60,484 nucleotides of DNA from Zestomonas carbonaria (GCF_904061905.1 NZ_CAJFCI010000035.1:1-60484), one strand, 5' to 3'; counted from the stretch's first letter, positions 1-8,998 are shown. Made by a program: numbers and translations. Notes: generated from the sequence alone by a model not told the origin.

Positions 1-704
1 GCGGGGTTCGGTGGGGGACTTCTCTCTCCGTCTGCCCGGGGCCAGGACAGTTGGATCCAGGTGGTCTTCAGTTCGCAGTATTGGTCGTGGGCGTAGACCG
101 ATTTGTCGCGGCCGCCGAAGCCGGATTGCTTGTAGCCGCCGAAGGGGGTGGAGATGTCGCCTTCGGAGAAGCAGTTGACCGACACGGTGCCGGCGCGGAT
201 GGCCGAGGACACGCGGTGGGCGGTGTTGATGTCATCGGTCCAGAGCGAGGCGGCGAGGCCGTAGCAGGTGTCGTTGGCGATGGCGATGGCTTCCTCTTCG
301 GTGTCGAAGGTGATCACCGCCAGGACCGGCCCGAAGATCTCGTCCCGGGCCACGGACGATGCATTGGTCACGTCGTCGAAAATGGTTGGCGCGACGAAAT
401 AGCCGCCACTTTCCGGGAACAGGCGCACGCCACCGGTGACCAGGCGGGCGCCTTCGGCCTTGGCCTGCTCGATGTGCGCCAGCACCTTCTCCATGTGGGC
501 CTGCTCGATGAGTGCGCCCAGGCGGACGGAAGGGTCCTGCGGGTCGCCGGTGGTCCAGTCTTCGAGCTGGTGCAGCATTTCTTCGAGCAGCGCGTCCTTC
601 ACGGAGCGGTGGACGATCAGCCGTGAGCCGGCCGAACAGTTTTCTCCCATGTTCCAGAAGGCCGCGCTCAGTACATTGCCGGCCACCGCCTGGAGGTTTC
701 CGGC
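1..704 (-). pseudogene. Aldehyde dehydrogenase, 5'-truncated remnant (C-terminal half, runs off the window)
   Basis: A clean reading frame on the minus strand gives the C-terminal half of an NAD(P)-dependent aldehyde dehydrogenase. It has the catalytic cysteine block (FWNMGENCSAGSR), the EIFGPVL block and the C-terminal PFGGYKQSGFGGRD block, and it ends with a typical DQYCELKTTW tail. The N-terminal cofactor-binding half is missing: upstream of about position 704 the sequence shows only a decayed KSP-like trace and then unrelated DNA. The canonical stop after the tail is absent and the frame continues to the window edge. Without the Rossmann half the product cannot be active, so this is a decayed gene at the start of a scrambled zone. 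Confidence 0.8.
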
Positions 705-906
705 AGGCGATTTCCGACTTGCCGGCCAGCCCGAGCTGCGAGCATTTCTTCGGGCTGCTGTTCGGAAGGCGACCTGGCCGGGCGGAAGAAGTTGTGTAGT
801 CCGGTTGCCCGGGAGAGAACGTCGAGGGCGGCACTTCCCTTGTCCTTGTCAGGCGGATAAGGCTATGGGGTGTCCGTGCTTCGCTGCGACGATACCGGGC
901 ATCGCT

Positions 907-1269
907 TCATGGCCGACTGTCAGTGAGTAACCCTATGAACTCTTCCTTCGAAAGCGTCCTGAAATGCAAGAACCTGGCGCACCTGGGCAGGGCGGGAGCC
1001 ATCGCCTTGACGATGCCATGGGTGCTCACCAACGGCGACCCGCACTGCTTGCAGAAACACCGCCTATTCCCCGGTGACGACTCGTAGCCGTGGACGAATT
1101 CCTTGCCCGCGCCCCAGTGGAACTGGTCCGGATCGACGATACCCCAGGTCACGAACGCCGCCCCGTGCGCCTTGCGGCACATCGAACAGTGGCAGTTGCC
1201 CAGCAACTTGAACGAACCAGTGATCTCGTAGCGCACAGCCCAGCACAGACAACTGCCACTCATCGTCAT
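907..1269 (-). CDS. GFA / CENP-V family zinc protein (glutathione-dependent formaldehyde-activating-like)
   Basis: About 120 residues. Cysteine motifs typical of the GFA fold are present: CLC near residues 7-9, [11 protein letters not shown] near 26-36 and FCKQCGSPL near 80. These bind structural and catalytic zinc. The ATG at 1269 is preferred because a GAGG ribosome site lies about 8 bases upstream. The last 35 residues do not resemble the usual family C-terminus, so the 3' end may be frameshifted or recombined. It sits among broken genes and has no visible operon partner. Most family members are of unknown substrate, so no specific reaction is assigned. Confidence 0.65.
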   Translation of the reverse strand: MTMSGSCLCWAVRYEITGSFKLLGNCHCSMCRKAHGAAFVTWGIVDPDQFHWGAGKEFVHGYESSPGNRRCFCKQCGSPLVSTHGIVKAMAPALPRCARFLHFRTLSKEEFIGLLTDSRP

Positions 1270-1403
1270 GTCACCCACCTCGGATTCCACCGACAGTTAG
1301 CCGCAACATAGTCGGCGGTGACGGTGCAGGTTGTGCGGGGGCGGACTGCCGGCATGCCGTGCCGGCTCGACAACTTGCCGCCCCACACATCCCAAACCGT
1401 AGG

Positions 1404-1657
1404 GTGGATGATCACTGCAACCCGCACAGCCCCTGGCAGCACGGCAGCAATGAGAACATCCACGGCCTGATCCGCCAGTACCTACCCATGGGCACAGATC
1501 TGTCGGTACATAACCAGGAGGAGTTGGATGCCATCGTTCTGCAATTGAACATGCGCCCCGCAAGCGCTTCGACTTCAAATGCTCGATCGATGGCATGGGA
1601 GAAGTGATGCACAAAACCATAGCTATGCGACATGAAACTCCGGCTTCAACTCAATAG
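1404..1657 (+). pseudogene. IS30-family transposase remnant
   Basis: The frame shows the C-terminal catalytic region of an IS30-type DDE transposase ([41 protein letters not shown]). A frameshift near position 1558 moves the rest of the match ([18 protein letters not shown]) to the next frame, which ends at a TAG at 1655-1657. No start, N-terminal HTH or terminal inverted repeats could be found. It is a dead fragment that marks the left side of the low-GC island. Confidence 0.8.
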
Positions 1658-1793
1658 CCGTGTTGCACTCGGCTCCTGCAACCGCCGGCTTTCCCTAATG
1701 GATGGTTCCCTTTTCCATCCACGTCCGTTGGGATTGGATTTGACGTGCTGATATTGGCAAGGCAATCGACAGGCAAATGCTAATGATTTTTAT

Positions 1794-1821
1794 TTGACAT
1801 ACGTTTTTACTATGCTATAAA
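1794..1821 (+). promoter_or_regulatory. Sigma-70-type promoter of the low-GC island
   Basis: TTGACA at 1794-1799 and TATAAA at 1816-1821 are separated by 16 bases in an AT-rich stretch, about 60 bases before the first start codon at 1883. It is the most consensus-like promoter I noticed in the window and fits transcription of the three small secreted-protein genes that follow. Confidence 0.6.
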
Positions 1822-1882
1822 TATTTTTTTGGCATTAAATTAATTCTCTTGAACATTATCCACAACCATGGAAGGTAAAGTA

Positions 1883-2797
1883 ATGAGAGTTTCAGCGCTT
1901 AGTACGATCACGCTTTCGCTTCTCTTTATCCAGAGCTCTGCTCATGCAGACTCGATATTGGATATTGCCAACCAAGTGAAAAGCCAAGGTTGGTTCAAAT
2001 CATGTAGCCAAGCCCTCCCAAGACTCAACTCCATTAGTGAGCCATCTCCAAGCTCCCCTGACTGGAAAGTCTACATCAAGATCAAAGCTGGTTGCCTTTC
2101 AGAACTACGCCGTGATGCGGAAGCCATAGCCTACATCAACAAGAAACTCCCTGATGCGAAAAACGATAGCGAAATTAGTGAGTACTTGGGCACTAGTTAT
2201 ATCAGGCTCGGGAGTTTCGACAAGGCTACAGAAGTTTTAGAGGCTTCATTGATCGGGGCAGATAATAGCAGGCTTTCAGAAATTTACAGCAAGCTAGCAC
2301 TTTCCTATTCCCAGCAAGCTACTCAACTTTCACCCACCGATACGCTCGAGCAAACCAGAGTCTTGAAGAAGGCAGAGTCTGCTGCACTTGAGGCGATTAA
2401 GCTCGGAAACCCTGCTGCTCCCCATTTCTATACTCAACTGGGGCAGATTCAGATACTCAAAGGTGACTTCGTCGCTGCTGAGAACACTCTCAATCTGGCA
2501 TTGAGTGTGAATGAAAGCTACAAATGGGAGAAACTCGAATTAAAGCCCATCATGGAAGCTGAAATTTTGATGGCGCAAAGCCAGGCCAGGCGGTACCAGG
2601 GTGACGATGTCGGTGCTGACTACATGGCTGAGGAAGCCATCCGGAAATCTCCCACAGAAAGTCTAAAAATTGTAATGCAACAGATTCACGAAGCATCTAA
2701 AACCGCAACTTCTTTACAGCGTAAAAGCCATAAGGATGATTCCGGCAAACACAATCTATTAAATCAGATTTACATCCCGCTCGACGAAGACATCTAA
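1883..2797 (+). CDS. Secreted TPR-like repeat protein (low-GC island)
   Basis: About 304 residues. An N-terminal signal peptide ends in AHA-like residues (SSAHA|DSI). The rest is almost entirely helical with repeated A/G/Y-spaced helix pairs (YLGTSYIRLGSFDKATEVLEAS, AEAILMAQSQARRYQGDD) typical of tetratricopeptide-like repeats. The ATG at 1883 is preferred over 1868 because the GGAAGG ribosome site overlaps the upstream ATG and the signal peptide begins at the second methionine. Base composition is far more AT-rich than the surroundings, which suggests transfer. It is followed after 14 bases by a tiny secreted-peptide gene, so they probably form an operon. TPR proteins scaffold other proteins; the partner is unknown. 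Confidence 0.7.
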   Translation: MRVSALSTITLSLLFIQSSAHADSILDIANQVKSQGWFKSCSQALPRLNSISEPSPSSPDWKVYIKIKAGCLSELRRDAEAIAYINKKLPDAKNDSEISEYLGTSYIRLGSFDKATEVLEASLIGADNSRLSEIYSKLALSYSQQATQLSPTDTLEQTRVLKKAESAALEAIKLGNPAAPHFYTQLGQIQILKGDFVAAENTLNLALSVNESYKWEKLELKPIMEAEILMAQSQARRYQGDDVGADYMAEEAIRKSPTESLKIVMQQIHEASKTATSLQRKSHKDDSGKHNLLNQIYIPLDEDI

Positions 2798-2811
2798 GGA
2801 AGGATTAAATT

Positions 2812-2982
2812 ATGAAAAGAATTCTACTCACAACTCTTGTTACGTATATTTTCCTACCAGCGACGTCTTACGCAGGCTATTCCTCTGCAATGATAATGTG
2901 GTGTCCACCTCCGGCAGGGTATTTTCCTTGCACAACGCAGAACATGCCAGTGAATATAAATCCTCCGCCCATCTCCTTTTAA
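2812..2982 (+). CDS. Small secreted proline-rich peptide (56 aa)
   Basis: A short reading frame with a good AAGGA ribosome site. The first 21 residues (MKRILLTTLVTYIFLPATSYA) form a textbook signal peptide with an S-Y-A cleavage site. The predicted mature peptide is only about 35 residues, with two cysteines (WCPPP and FPCTT) that could form one disulfide and a proline-rich tail (NINPPPISF). It is not recognised. It lies between the TPR-like secreted protein and another small secreted protein, with TAA two bases before the next TTG start, so the three are likely co-translated. The overlapping longer frame beginning at 2898 is judged an artefact of frame openness. Confidence 0.6.
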   Translation: MKRILLTTLVTYIFLPATSYAGYSSAMIMWCPPPAGYFPCTTQNMPVNINPPPISF

Positions 2983-2984
2983 TC

Positions 2985-3332
2985 TTGAAGAATCTGCTCT
3001 TAGTACTACTAATAACTTCTACTCAAGCAATGGCCGACTCCTTCGTGTCGGCTATTGACTTGGGCGGCACACCCTGCCCATTGCTCAAAAAAGCCACGAG
3101 GCTAAATCTTTTACACGACTCGACAATTTGGCTGGAGGGTTTCTTGAGCGCCCAACATCCTGAAATTTCCGAGTGGAACGATCTGGTTCATAAAAAATTT
3201 GATCGAAGTCAAAAAGAGGCTTTCGTAATCGCATTTTGCAGGAAATATCCAGAAGCGACACTTCGTGACGCAGCCATCTCACTGCTTGACTTTATCGAAT
3301 ATGAGAGAGGGTATCGCCCGAGAAGACTTTGA
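2985..3332 (+). CDS. Small exported two-cysteine protein, HdeA/Rap1a-like fold suspected
   Basis: A TTG start at 2985, two bases after the previous stop, gives a clean signal peptide (LKNLLLVLLITSTQAMA|DSF) and a protein of about 115 residues. An ATG-like start at 2898 would bury that signal in the middle. The mature part has two cysteines (TPCPLL and AFCRKYPEATLRDAA). The pattern of a cysteine followed by P, L and A at set spacing resembles small helical periplasmic proteins of the HdeA or Rap1a/Tai immunity type, but the match is weak. The last ten residues read across the junction with the truncated regulator at about 3300, so the natural C-terminus may have been altered. Confidence 0.5.
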   Translation: MKNLLLVLLITSTQAMADSFVSAIDLGGTPCPLLKKATRLNLLHDSTIWLEGFLSAQHPEISEWNDLVHKKFDRSQKEAFVIAFCRKYPEATLRDAAISLLDFIEYERGYRPRRL

Positions 3333-3822
3333 CGTGCCAATGCGCACCGCAAACTCTATCTCAACGATGCTGGAGGTGGTTCGCCATATCGCGGGCGAGG
3401 AACTGATCAGCGCGGTTCAGGAAGTGCTTAGCTGTGACAAGTTGCGGGAGGCCCTGGATGTCTCGGTGGTGGCGATCGACCTGGACCCGACCTTGCCGGA
3501 AGCCTTGAAGCTCGCCCTGGAACTCATGCACAACAACATCGAGGAGCCCGTGGATGTCGGGGAGATTTCACGCTATGTGGGGATCTCGAAACGTCATCTG
3601 GAGCGACTCTTCTGCCGGCACGTGAAAGCCACCCCGCCCCGCTACTACATGGAGTTGCGCCTCACCCGCGCGCGTCAATTGCTGCAACAGGCGAACAAAT
3701 CCTTGACGGAGGTCTCGGTGGCCTGCGGGTTCAAGACGCTGTCCCACTTCCATCGCTGCTTCCGCCAACTATTCGGCATGGGGCCTCGGGAGTTTCGTGA
3801 AAGCAACCGGTACACCGCCTGA
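3302..3822 (+). pseudogene. GlxA-type AraC-family regulator, N-terminally truncated
   Basis: The frame encodes the end of an amidase-like domain linker and a complete C-terminal AraC HTH pair (DVGEISRYVGISKRHLERLF and SLTEVSVACGFKTLSHFHRC, closing with PREFRESNR). Members of this group are normally about 310-340 residues with an N-terminal DJ-1/PfpI-like domain, which is missing here. GC content jumps at about 3330, exactly where the low-GC island stops, so the gene was cut by the island insertion or by a deletion. A stable product of about 170 residues starting at ATG 3302 or 3341 could still bind DNA, but loss of the sensor half makes regulated function unlikely. Confidence 0.7.
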
Positions 3823-3824
3823 GT

Positions 3825-4000
3825 CGCAGGGGGACGGGCGTCCTTGGCGTATCTGTGGCCGATATCGCCCAGCCGGGCACCGGGCTTGACCGTGCGGGGC
3901 GATCTGCCCGATGCGGTACATCTTGCTGGAGTCGGCGATGAAGCCGTCCTTCTCCAGCGTAATGCCCAGGTTCACGATGTCGCCGTTTCTCCGCTTCCGG
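3825..4000 (-). pseudogene. Type I methionine aminopeptidase (M24) fragment
   Basis: On the minus strand, directly after the RND exporter stop, the frame reads NGDIVNLGITLEKDGFIADS and then SKMYRIGQ, the counterpart of the metal-ligand block of methionine aminopeptidase (usually NIDVT and GDTSRMF). A frameshift follows, after which TVKPGARLGDIGHRYA appears in another frame, matching the next conserved block. Both ends are missing and one metal-ligand aspartate reads glycine. It is a decayed scrap left at the border between the scrambled zone and cluster A. Confidence 0.6.
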
Positions 4001-4007
4001 CCGCCGC

Positions 4008-6494
4008 TCAGGCCGGCACCGCCTCGGCGCGGCGGCTCTTCTTCCTCTCCGTGCGGGTCTGCCCGGCGCTGGGCAGCAGGAAGTGCGACAGCGCCGGGAT
4101 CAGGATCAGCGCGCCGAGCATGTTCCAGAGGAACATGAAGGTCAGCAGGATGCCCATGTCGGCCTGGAACTTGATCGGCGACCAGGCCCAGGCGACCACC
4201 CCGGCGGCCAGGGTGATGCCGACCAGCGCCACCACCCGGCCGGTGAAGGCCACCGCGTTCTTGTAGGCGTCCGACAGCGACAGGCCCTGGCGCTGGTAGT
4301 GCAACTGCACGCTGAGCAGGTACAGCGCGTAGTCGACGCCGATGCCGACGCCGAGGGCGATCACCGGCAGGGTCGCGACCTTCACGCCGATGCCCATGAC
4401 CACCATCAGCGCCTCGCAGAGGATCGAGGTGAGCACCAGCGGCAGCAGCGCCACCAGCGCCGCGCGCCAGCTACGGAAGGTGATCAGGCAGAACAGGATC
4501 ACCGCCAGGTAGACGTAGAACAGCATGGTGCGATTGGCCTCGCGCACCACGATGTTGGTCGCCGCCTCGATGCCGGCGTTGCCGGCGGCGAGCAGGAACT
4601 GGTGCTCCGGCGTGCTGTTCTCGCGGGCGAAGCGCTCGGCGATTGCCACCACCTCATCGAGGGTCTGCGCCTTGTGGTCCTTGAGGAAGGCGATCACCGG
4701 CATCAGCGAGCAGTCGGTGTTGAACAGCTCGGGGGTGTTCACCGAAGCCTGCTGGGCGGCGTAGTTGAGCACGTTCTGGTTGCGCTGCAGGCTGTTCATC
4801 TTCGGGTTGCCCTCGAAGGTGCCGGCGGTGATCTGCCGTACAGCGTTGACCAGCGACACCGTGGTCTGCACCCCCGGGTGCTGTTGCAGCTCCCAGGCCA
4901 GGCGGTCGGCGAGTACCAGGGTCTGGTAGTTCAGGCAGCCTTCCGGCGGGGTCTTCACCATCACCGCGAACAGGTCGCTGGACAGCGCGTAGTGGCTGGT
5001 GATGTAGGCGTTGTCGCGGTTGTAGCGCGAGTCGGCGCGCAGCTCCGGGGCGCCGCTGTCGAGGTCGCCGATCTGCAACTGCAGGGCGACCCAGAAACCG
5101 CCGAGGCCCATCAGCGCCGCCACCAGCACCGCGCCGGTCGCCCAGCGCCGGGTGGTGAAGCGGTCGAGGAAGTCCCAGACGTGGCCGAAGCCACGGTGCG
5201 CGGCGGCGTTGGTGTCGATGCGCAGGGCGCGCTCGGCGGCCTTGCGGCCGACGCCGACGTAGGACAGCGCCACCGGCATCATCAGCAGGGTGGTGAAGAT
5301 CAGCACGGCGACGCCGATGCTGGCGGTGATCGCCAGGTCCTGGATCACCGGGATGTCGATCAGCATCAGCACGGCGAAGCCCACCGCGTCGGCGAGCAGC
5401 GCGGTGACGCCGGCGAGGAACAGGCGGCGGAAGGTGTAGCGCGCCGCCACCAGCTTGTGGGTGCCACGGGCGATGTCCTGCATGATGCCGTTCATCTTCT
5501 GCGCCGCGTGGGACACGCCGATGGCGAAGATCAGGAACGGCACCAGCACCGAGTACGGATCAATGGCGTAGCCCAGCCAGGCGACGATGCCGAGCTGCCA
5601 GACCACCGCGGTCAGCGAGCAGGCGACCACCAGCAGGGTGCTGCGCACGCAGCGGGTGTACAGGTAGATGATCGCCAGCGAGGTGAGCACGGCGAGGCCG
5701 AAGAACATCATCACCTGGATCAGCCCGTCGATCAGGTCGCCGACCAGCTTGGCGAAGCCGATCACCCGGATCTTGTACTGGCCGCCGCCATCCTCTCCGG
5801 CCTGGCGCGCCCGGCTGTCGCCGGGGAACTCGTACTTGTCGCGCAGCCGCTCCTCGAGCAGGCGGGAGAACTGGTGGTAGTCGATGCCCTGGCCGCTGGC
5901 CGTGGCGCGGTCGAGCAGCGGCACCACCAGCATGCTCGACTTGAAGTCGCTGGCCACCAGGCTGCCGACGATGCCGGCGCGGTTGATGTTCTGCCGCAAC
6001 TGCTCGATGTCCTCCGGCCGCCCGGCGTAGCCGTCGGGCATCACCGGGCCGCCCTGGAAGCCTTCCTCGGTGACCTCGGTCCAGCGCACCGCCGGGCTCC
6101 ACAGCGATTTCATCCAGGCGCGGTCGACGCCCTGGGCAAGGAACAGCTCGTCGTTGACCTGCTTGAGCACCTCCAGGTACTCGGGGTCGAAGATGTCGTC
6201 CCGGGTGTTCTCCACCACCACCCGCACGCTGTTGCCCAGCCCGCGCAGCGACTGGCGGTTCTCCAGGAAGTTCTGGATGTATGGCTGGCCGTGGGGAATC
6301 ATTTTCTCGAAGCTCGGCCGCAGCTCCAGGCGGGTCGCCGCCTGGTAGCCGAGCAGCAGGGTGAGCGATGCCATGACCAGCACGAACAGCAGGCGATGGT
6401 TGAACACCAGGCGTTCCAGCAGGTTGCCGCTGCGTCGGTCGAAGTCGCGCGGGTCGCTGATCACCGGCATGGTGTCTTGTTTGATGGTGCCCAT
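4008..6494 (-). CDS. MMPL/RND-superfamily exporter (cluster A)
   Basis: 828 residues, a typical length for the hydrophobe-exporter branch of the RND superfamily (PF03176) that works without a fused membrane-fusion protein. One transmembrane helix near residues 35-52 is followed by a periplasmic loop domain, a block of helices near 255-420 with a sterol-sensing-like core (PYSVLVPFLIFAIGVSHAAQ), a second periplasmic domain with PEGCLNY, and a final helix block near 630-820. The ATG at 6494 has GAGG upstream. It is the last gene of the hydrolase-DUF1302-DUF1329-YCF48-RND operon (24-base gap to the YCF48 gene). It is clearly homologous to the exporter at 35760, sharing motifs such as LKSLW/MKSLW, IGSFV/VGSLV and IGDLDxGAPE. 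The substrate is unknown; an amphiphilic lipid is inferred from context. Confidence 0.85.
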   Translation of the reverse strand: MGTIKQDTMPVISDPRDFDRRSGNLLERLVFNHRLLFVLVMASLTLLLGYQAATRLELRPSFEKMIPHGQPYIQNFLENRQSLRGLGNSVRVVVENTRDDIFDPEYLEVLKQVNDELFLAQGVDRAWMKSLWSPAVRWTEVTEEGFQGGPVMPDGYAGRPEDIEQLRQNINRAGIVGSLVASDFKSSMLVVPLLDRATASGQGIDYHQFSRLLEERLRDKYEFPGDSRARQAGEDGGGQYKIRVIGFAKLVGDLIDGLIQVMMFFGLAVLTSLAIIYLYTRCVRSTLLVVACSLTAVVWQLGIVAWLGYAIDPYSVLVPFLIFAIGVSHAAQKMNGIMQDIARGTHKLVAARYTFRRLFLAGVTALLADAVGFAVLMLIDIPVIQDLAITASIGVAVLIFTTLLMMPVALSYVGVGRKAAERALRIDTNAAAHRGFGHVWDFLDRFTTRRWATGAVLVAALMGLGGFWVALQLQIGDLDSGAPELRADSRYNRDNAYITSHYALSSDLFAVMVKTPPEGCLNYQTLVLADRLAWELQQHPGVQTTVSLVNAVRQITAGTFEGNPKMNSLQRNQNVLNYAAQQASVNTPELFNTDCSLMPVIAFLKDHKAQTLDEVVAIAERFARENSTPEHQFLLAAGNAGIEAATNIVVREANRTMLFYVYLAVILFCLITFRSWRAALVALLPLVLTSILCEALMVVMGIGVKVATLPVIALGVGIGVDYALYLLSVQLHYQRQGLSLSDAYKNAVAFTGRVVALVGITLAAGVVAWAWSPIKFQADMGILLTFMFLWNMLGALILIPALSHFLLPSAGQTRTERKKSRRAEAVPA

Positions 6495-6518
6495 CTCGGG
6501 TCCTCGCTGTCTGTTCGG

Positions 6519-7574
6519 TTATTGCGTGGTGAGCCGGCGCACGCCGTGGCCGCCGACCAGCACCAGGCCGTCGTCCACCGCGACGGCACCGGCCACCGGC
6601 GCCTGCTGGGCCTGCGTCAGTAGCTGCAGGGCGTTGCCGTCGTCGCGTAGCAGGTGTCCGGCCTGGGTGAACAGCCGGTAGTGCCCCTGAGCATCGAGGG
6701 TGGCGGCGGTGATGCTGACTTGCAGGCCGCTGTCCAGCGCCTGCCAGTTCCGGCCGCCGTCGCGGCTGCGGAACACGTGGCCGCGCAGGCCGTGGACCAG
6801 CACCTCGCCGGGCCGGCCGATGACGCCGAAGAAGGTGCCCTGGTAGGGCGACGGCAGGCTGGTGAAGCGCTCGCGCCCGGCATCCCACTTCAGCACCAGG
6901 CCCTGCTCGCCGACGATGTAGAGGCCGTCGCCGGTGGAGGCGATGGCGTTGAGGTGAAAGCCCTGCGGGTTGTCGACGCGGTCCAGCAGCGGTTGCCAGT
7001 GCCGGCCGCCGTCGCTGGTGCGCAGGATCAGGTTGAATACGCCGACTGCGTAGCCGGTCCGCTCGTCGGCGAACCAGACGCCGAGCAGCGGCTTGTCGGC
7101 GCCCTCATCCACGAAGCGCTGGCCTTCGGCGAGCAGCTCGGCCCAGCGCGGCTGTTCCGGCTCGGCGGCGGCCAGGGCTGCGTAGTGCTCGACCATCAGC
7201 GCGCCGATCCGGCGGCCGTCGAGTTGCTTCTGCCAGCTACGGCCGCCGTCGACGCTGTGCAGGATCACGCCGTCGTTGCCGACTGCCCAGCCCTGCGCCG
7301 GGGTGGGGAAATGCACGGCGTTGAGGTCGGCGCTGACCGGCACCTCGGCCTGCTGCCAGGTCTGCCCGGCAGTGTCGGAATACAGGATGTGGCCACGCTG
7401 GCCGACGCTGACCAGCCGTGCGCCGGCGTGGGTGACAGCCAGCAGCGGGCTGCGCACGGCCAGTTCGCTGTGCTGCGCCGGCAGGTCGAGCACGTCGACG
7501 AAGGGCGCCGCCTGGCCGAGCGCGGGCAGCGCCGCCAGCAGCAGGGCGCGGGCGATCCGCTTGGAAGACAACAT
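6519..7574 (-). CDS. Exported YCF48/BNR-type beta-propeller protein (cluster A)
   Basis: About 351 residues from the ATG at 7572-7574, which follows a GAGG site. A signal peptide (LLLAALPALGQAA) leads into repeated blade motifs of the YCF48 / sialidase-BNR type: GWAVGNDGVILHSVDGGRSW, GYAVGVFNLILRTSDGGRHW and VFRSRDGGRNWQAL. Such propellers are scaffolds; the plant and cyanobacterial YCF48 assists photosystem assembly, while in Proteobacteria this group occurs next to RND exporters and DUF1302/DUF1329 pairs. It lies between DUF1329 (65-base gap) and the RND exporter (24-base gap). A role as periplasmic adaptor of the exporter is inferred. Confidence 0.8.
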   Translation of the reverse strand: MLSSKRIARALLLAALPALGQAAPFVDVLDLPAQHSELAVRSPLLAVTHAGARLVSVGQRGHILYSDTAGQTWQQAEVPVSADLNAVHFPTPAQGWAVGNDGVILHSVDGGRSWQKQLDGRRIGALMVEHYAALAAAEPEQPRWAELLAEGQRFVDEGADKPLLGVWFADERTGYAVGVFNLILRTSDGGRHWQPLLDRVDNPQGFHLNAIASTGDGLYIVGEQGLVLKWDAGRERFTSLPSPYQGTFFGVIGRPGEVLVHGLRGHVFRSRDGGRNWQALDSGLQVSITAATLDAQGHYRLFTQAGHLLRDDGNALQLLTQAQQAPVAGAVAVDDGLVLVGGHGVRRLTTQ

Positions 7575-7639
7575 AAGGGGTACCTCGAAGTCGGAAGGCC
7601 GCCGCCCCTCGTGAGGGACGGCGGCCGGGAGCGGCGCTC

Positions 7640-8998
7640 TCAGCGGATGCCGGCGCCGGCCAGCGACTCGGCGGACCACTGCGCCTTGGTCAGCGGCTCG
7701 ATGTAGCGGATGCCGCCGTACGGGCCGACGATACCGTTGATGTTGTAGGAGTTGCCCACCAGGTCGTAGACCATGAACGGCGTGGAGTCCGGCACCTGCT
7801 TGTCATAGCTCTGGCTGAGGAAGGCGAACGAGCCACGGAACAGCTCGCCGCGCGCGTCGTACTGGTCGGAGGCCAGGGCCACCCAACTGTCCTCGTCGAG
7901 GTAGAAACGACGCTTGGCGTAGACGTGCCGCGCGCCGGCCTTCAGCGTGCCCTCGACCACCCAGACGCGGTGCTTCTCCCAGCGCACGAAGTCCGGCGAC
8001 AGGTGGTTCGGCGTCATCACCGGCTTCGGGTCGGCGGCGTAGGTCAGCTTGTAGGTGTTGTAGGGCACGATCAGCTCGCGCTTGCCGACCAGCTTCCAGT
8101 CGTAGCGGTCCAGCGCCCCGTTGAAGACGAACACGTCGTCGTAGGTGCCGGCGCCGGCGGTGCCCGGGTTCGGCGTGTCGTAGGCGAGGCTCGGCGCCAG
8201 CTTCACGCGGCGCTGGCCGGGCAGGTACTGCCAGGCGCGGCGCGGCTGTTCGACGGCGTTGGCCGCGTCCTTGAGCATGATCGCCTCGCCGGCGCGGCGT
8301 GCCGGGCCGGTGTAGTACAGCTTCATCTGGTAGTAGACGCCGGTGCTGTCGATCGGCTGGCTGAGGTTCTCGTAGATCGGGTAGTTGATGAACGCCATGC
8401 CGGTGGTGGCCAGGGTCGCGACGCCAGCGGCATCGACGTTCCAGGAGTCGTACTTGGAGTTGATGGTCACCCCCTGGTAGCGCAGCAGGTGGTTCCACAT
8501 CGCCTCGGCGCCGGACTGCGGGATCGGGAACGGTACGCCCGGCAGCACGTTGTCGATGGCCAGGCCGCCGTTCAGCGACTTCGCGCCGGTGGCGTTCTTC
8601 ACGCTGTTGTCGAGCACCGCCTGGGGCATTGCCACGGTGCGGTGGGTCGGGTAGACGTCGATGCGGAAGCTCGGGTAACGCTTGGCCAGTTCGACGCTGG
8701 TGGCGGTCAGTTGCTCCTGGTACTGGGCGACGTTCTTGCCGTCGATCACCAGCAACGGCTGCTCGCCGGCGAAGGGATCGGGACGGATACTGTCGCCCGG
8801 CTTGAAGCCGGCCGGGGCGGTGGTCAGGCCGCCCTCGTAGGCGGGGATGCTGCCATCGGCGCTGGCGGCTTTCTCGGCGCCGACCTGGGTCAGGCTGGCG
8901 CCGAGCTGGGCGGCTTCGGCCGGCGATACGGCGGCCTGGGCGGAACCGGCGAAGGCCACCACCAGGGAAGCCGCCATCAGAGTGGGTACGAATTTCAT
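7640..8998 (-). CDS. DUF1329 envelope protein (cluster A)
   Basis: About 452 residues. The signal peptide (KFVPTLMAASLVVAFAGSAQA) supports the ATG at 8996-8998. The body shows the DUF1329 hallmarks: GSIPAYEGGLTTAPAGFKPG near the N-terminus, PYxxHRT, PFPIPQSGAEAMWNHLLRY, PGQRRVKLAPSLAYDTP, and RVWVVEGTLKAGARHVYAKR with YLDEDSW near the C-terminus. DUF1329 proteins are thought to adopt a LolA/LolB-like lipid-binding fold and nearly always pair with a DUF1302 gene, as here (41-base gap). The counterpart at 47751 shares the same blocks. A periplasmic carrier or outer-membrane partner for a hydrophobic compound is inferred. Confidence 0.85.
   Translation of the reverse strand: MKFVPTLMAASLVVAFAGSAQAAVSPAEAAQLGASLTQVGAEKAASADGSIPAYEGGLTTAPAGFKPGDSIRPDPFAGEQPLLVIDGKNVAQYQEQLTATSVELAKRYPSFRIDVYPTHRTVAMPQAVLDNSVKNATGAKSLNGGLAIDNVLPGVPFPIPQSGAEAMWNHLLRYQGVTINSKYDSWNVDAAGVATLATTGMAFINYPIYENLSQPIDSTGVYYQMKLYYTGPARRAGEAIMLKDAANAVEQPRRAWQYLPGQRRVKLAPSLAYDTPNPGTAGAGTYDDVFVFNGALDRYDWKLVGKRELIVPYNTYKLTYAADPKPVMTPNHLSPDFVRWEKHRVWVVEGTLKAGARHVYAKRRFYLDEDSWVALASDQYDARGELFRGSFAFLSQSYDKQVPDSTPFMVYDLVGNSYNINGIVGPYGGIRYIEPLTKAQWSAESLAGAGIR

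Noticed and set aside
2898..2984. Upstream extension of the small exported protein to the start at 2898
   Set aside because: It would place the signal peptide in the middle of the protein and overlap the 56-residue secreted peptide gene, which has a better ribosome site.
4008..6494. Tripartite multidrug RND pump
   Set aside because: Length and topology fit the MMPL/HAE-type single-gene exporters; no adaptor or outer-membrane channel gene accompanies either copy.
4083..6623. Very long plus-strand open frame opposite the cluster A RND gene
   Set aside because: It is a GC-rich shadow: its product is low-complexity (H, Q, D, R, A) with no family features, while the minus frame encodes a clear exporter.
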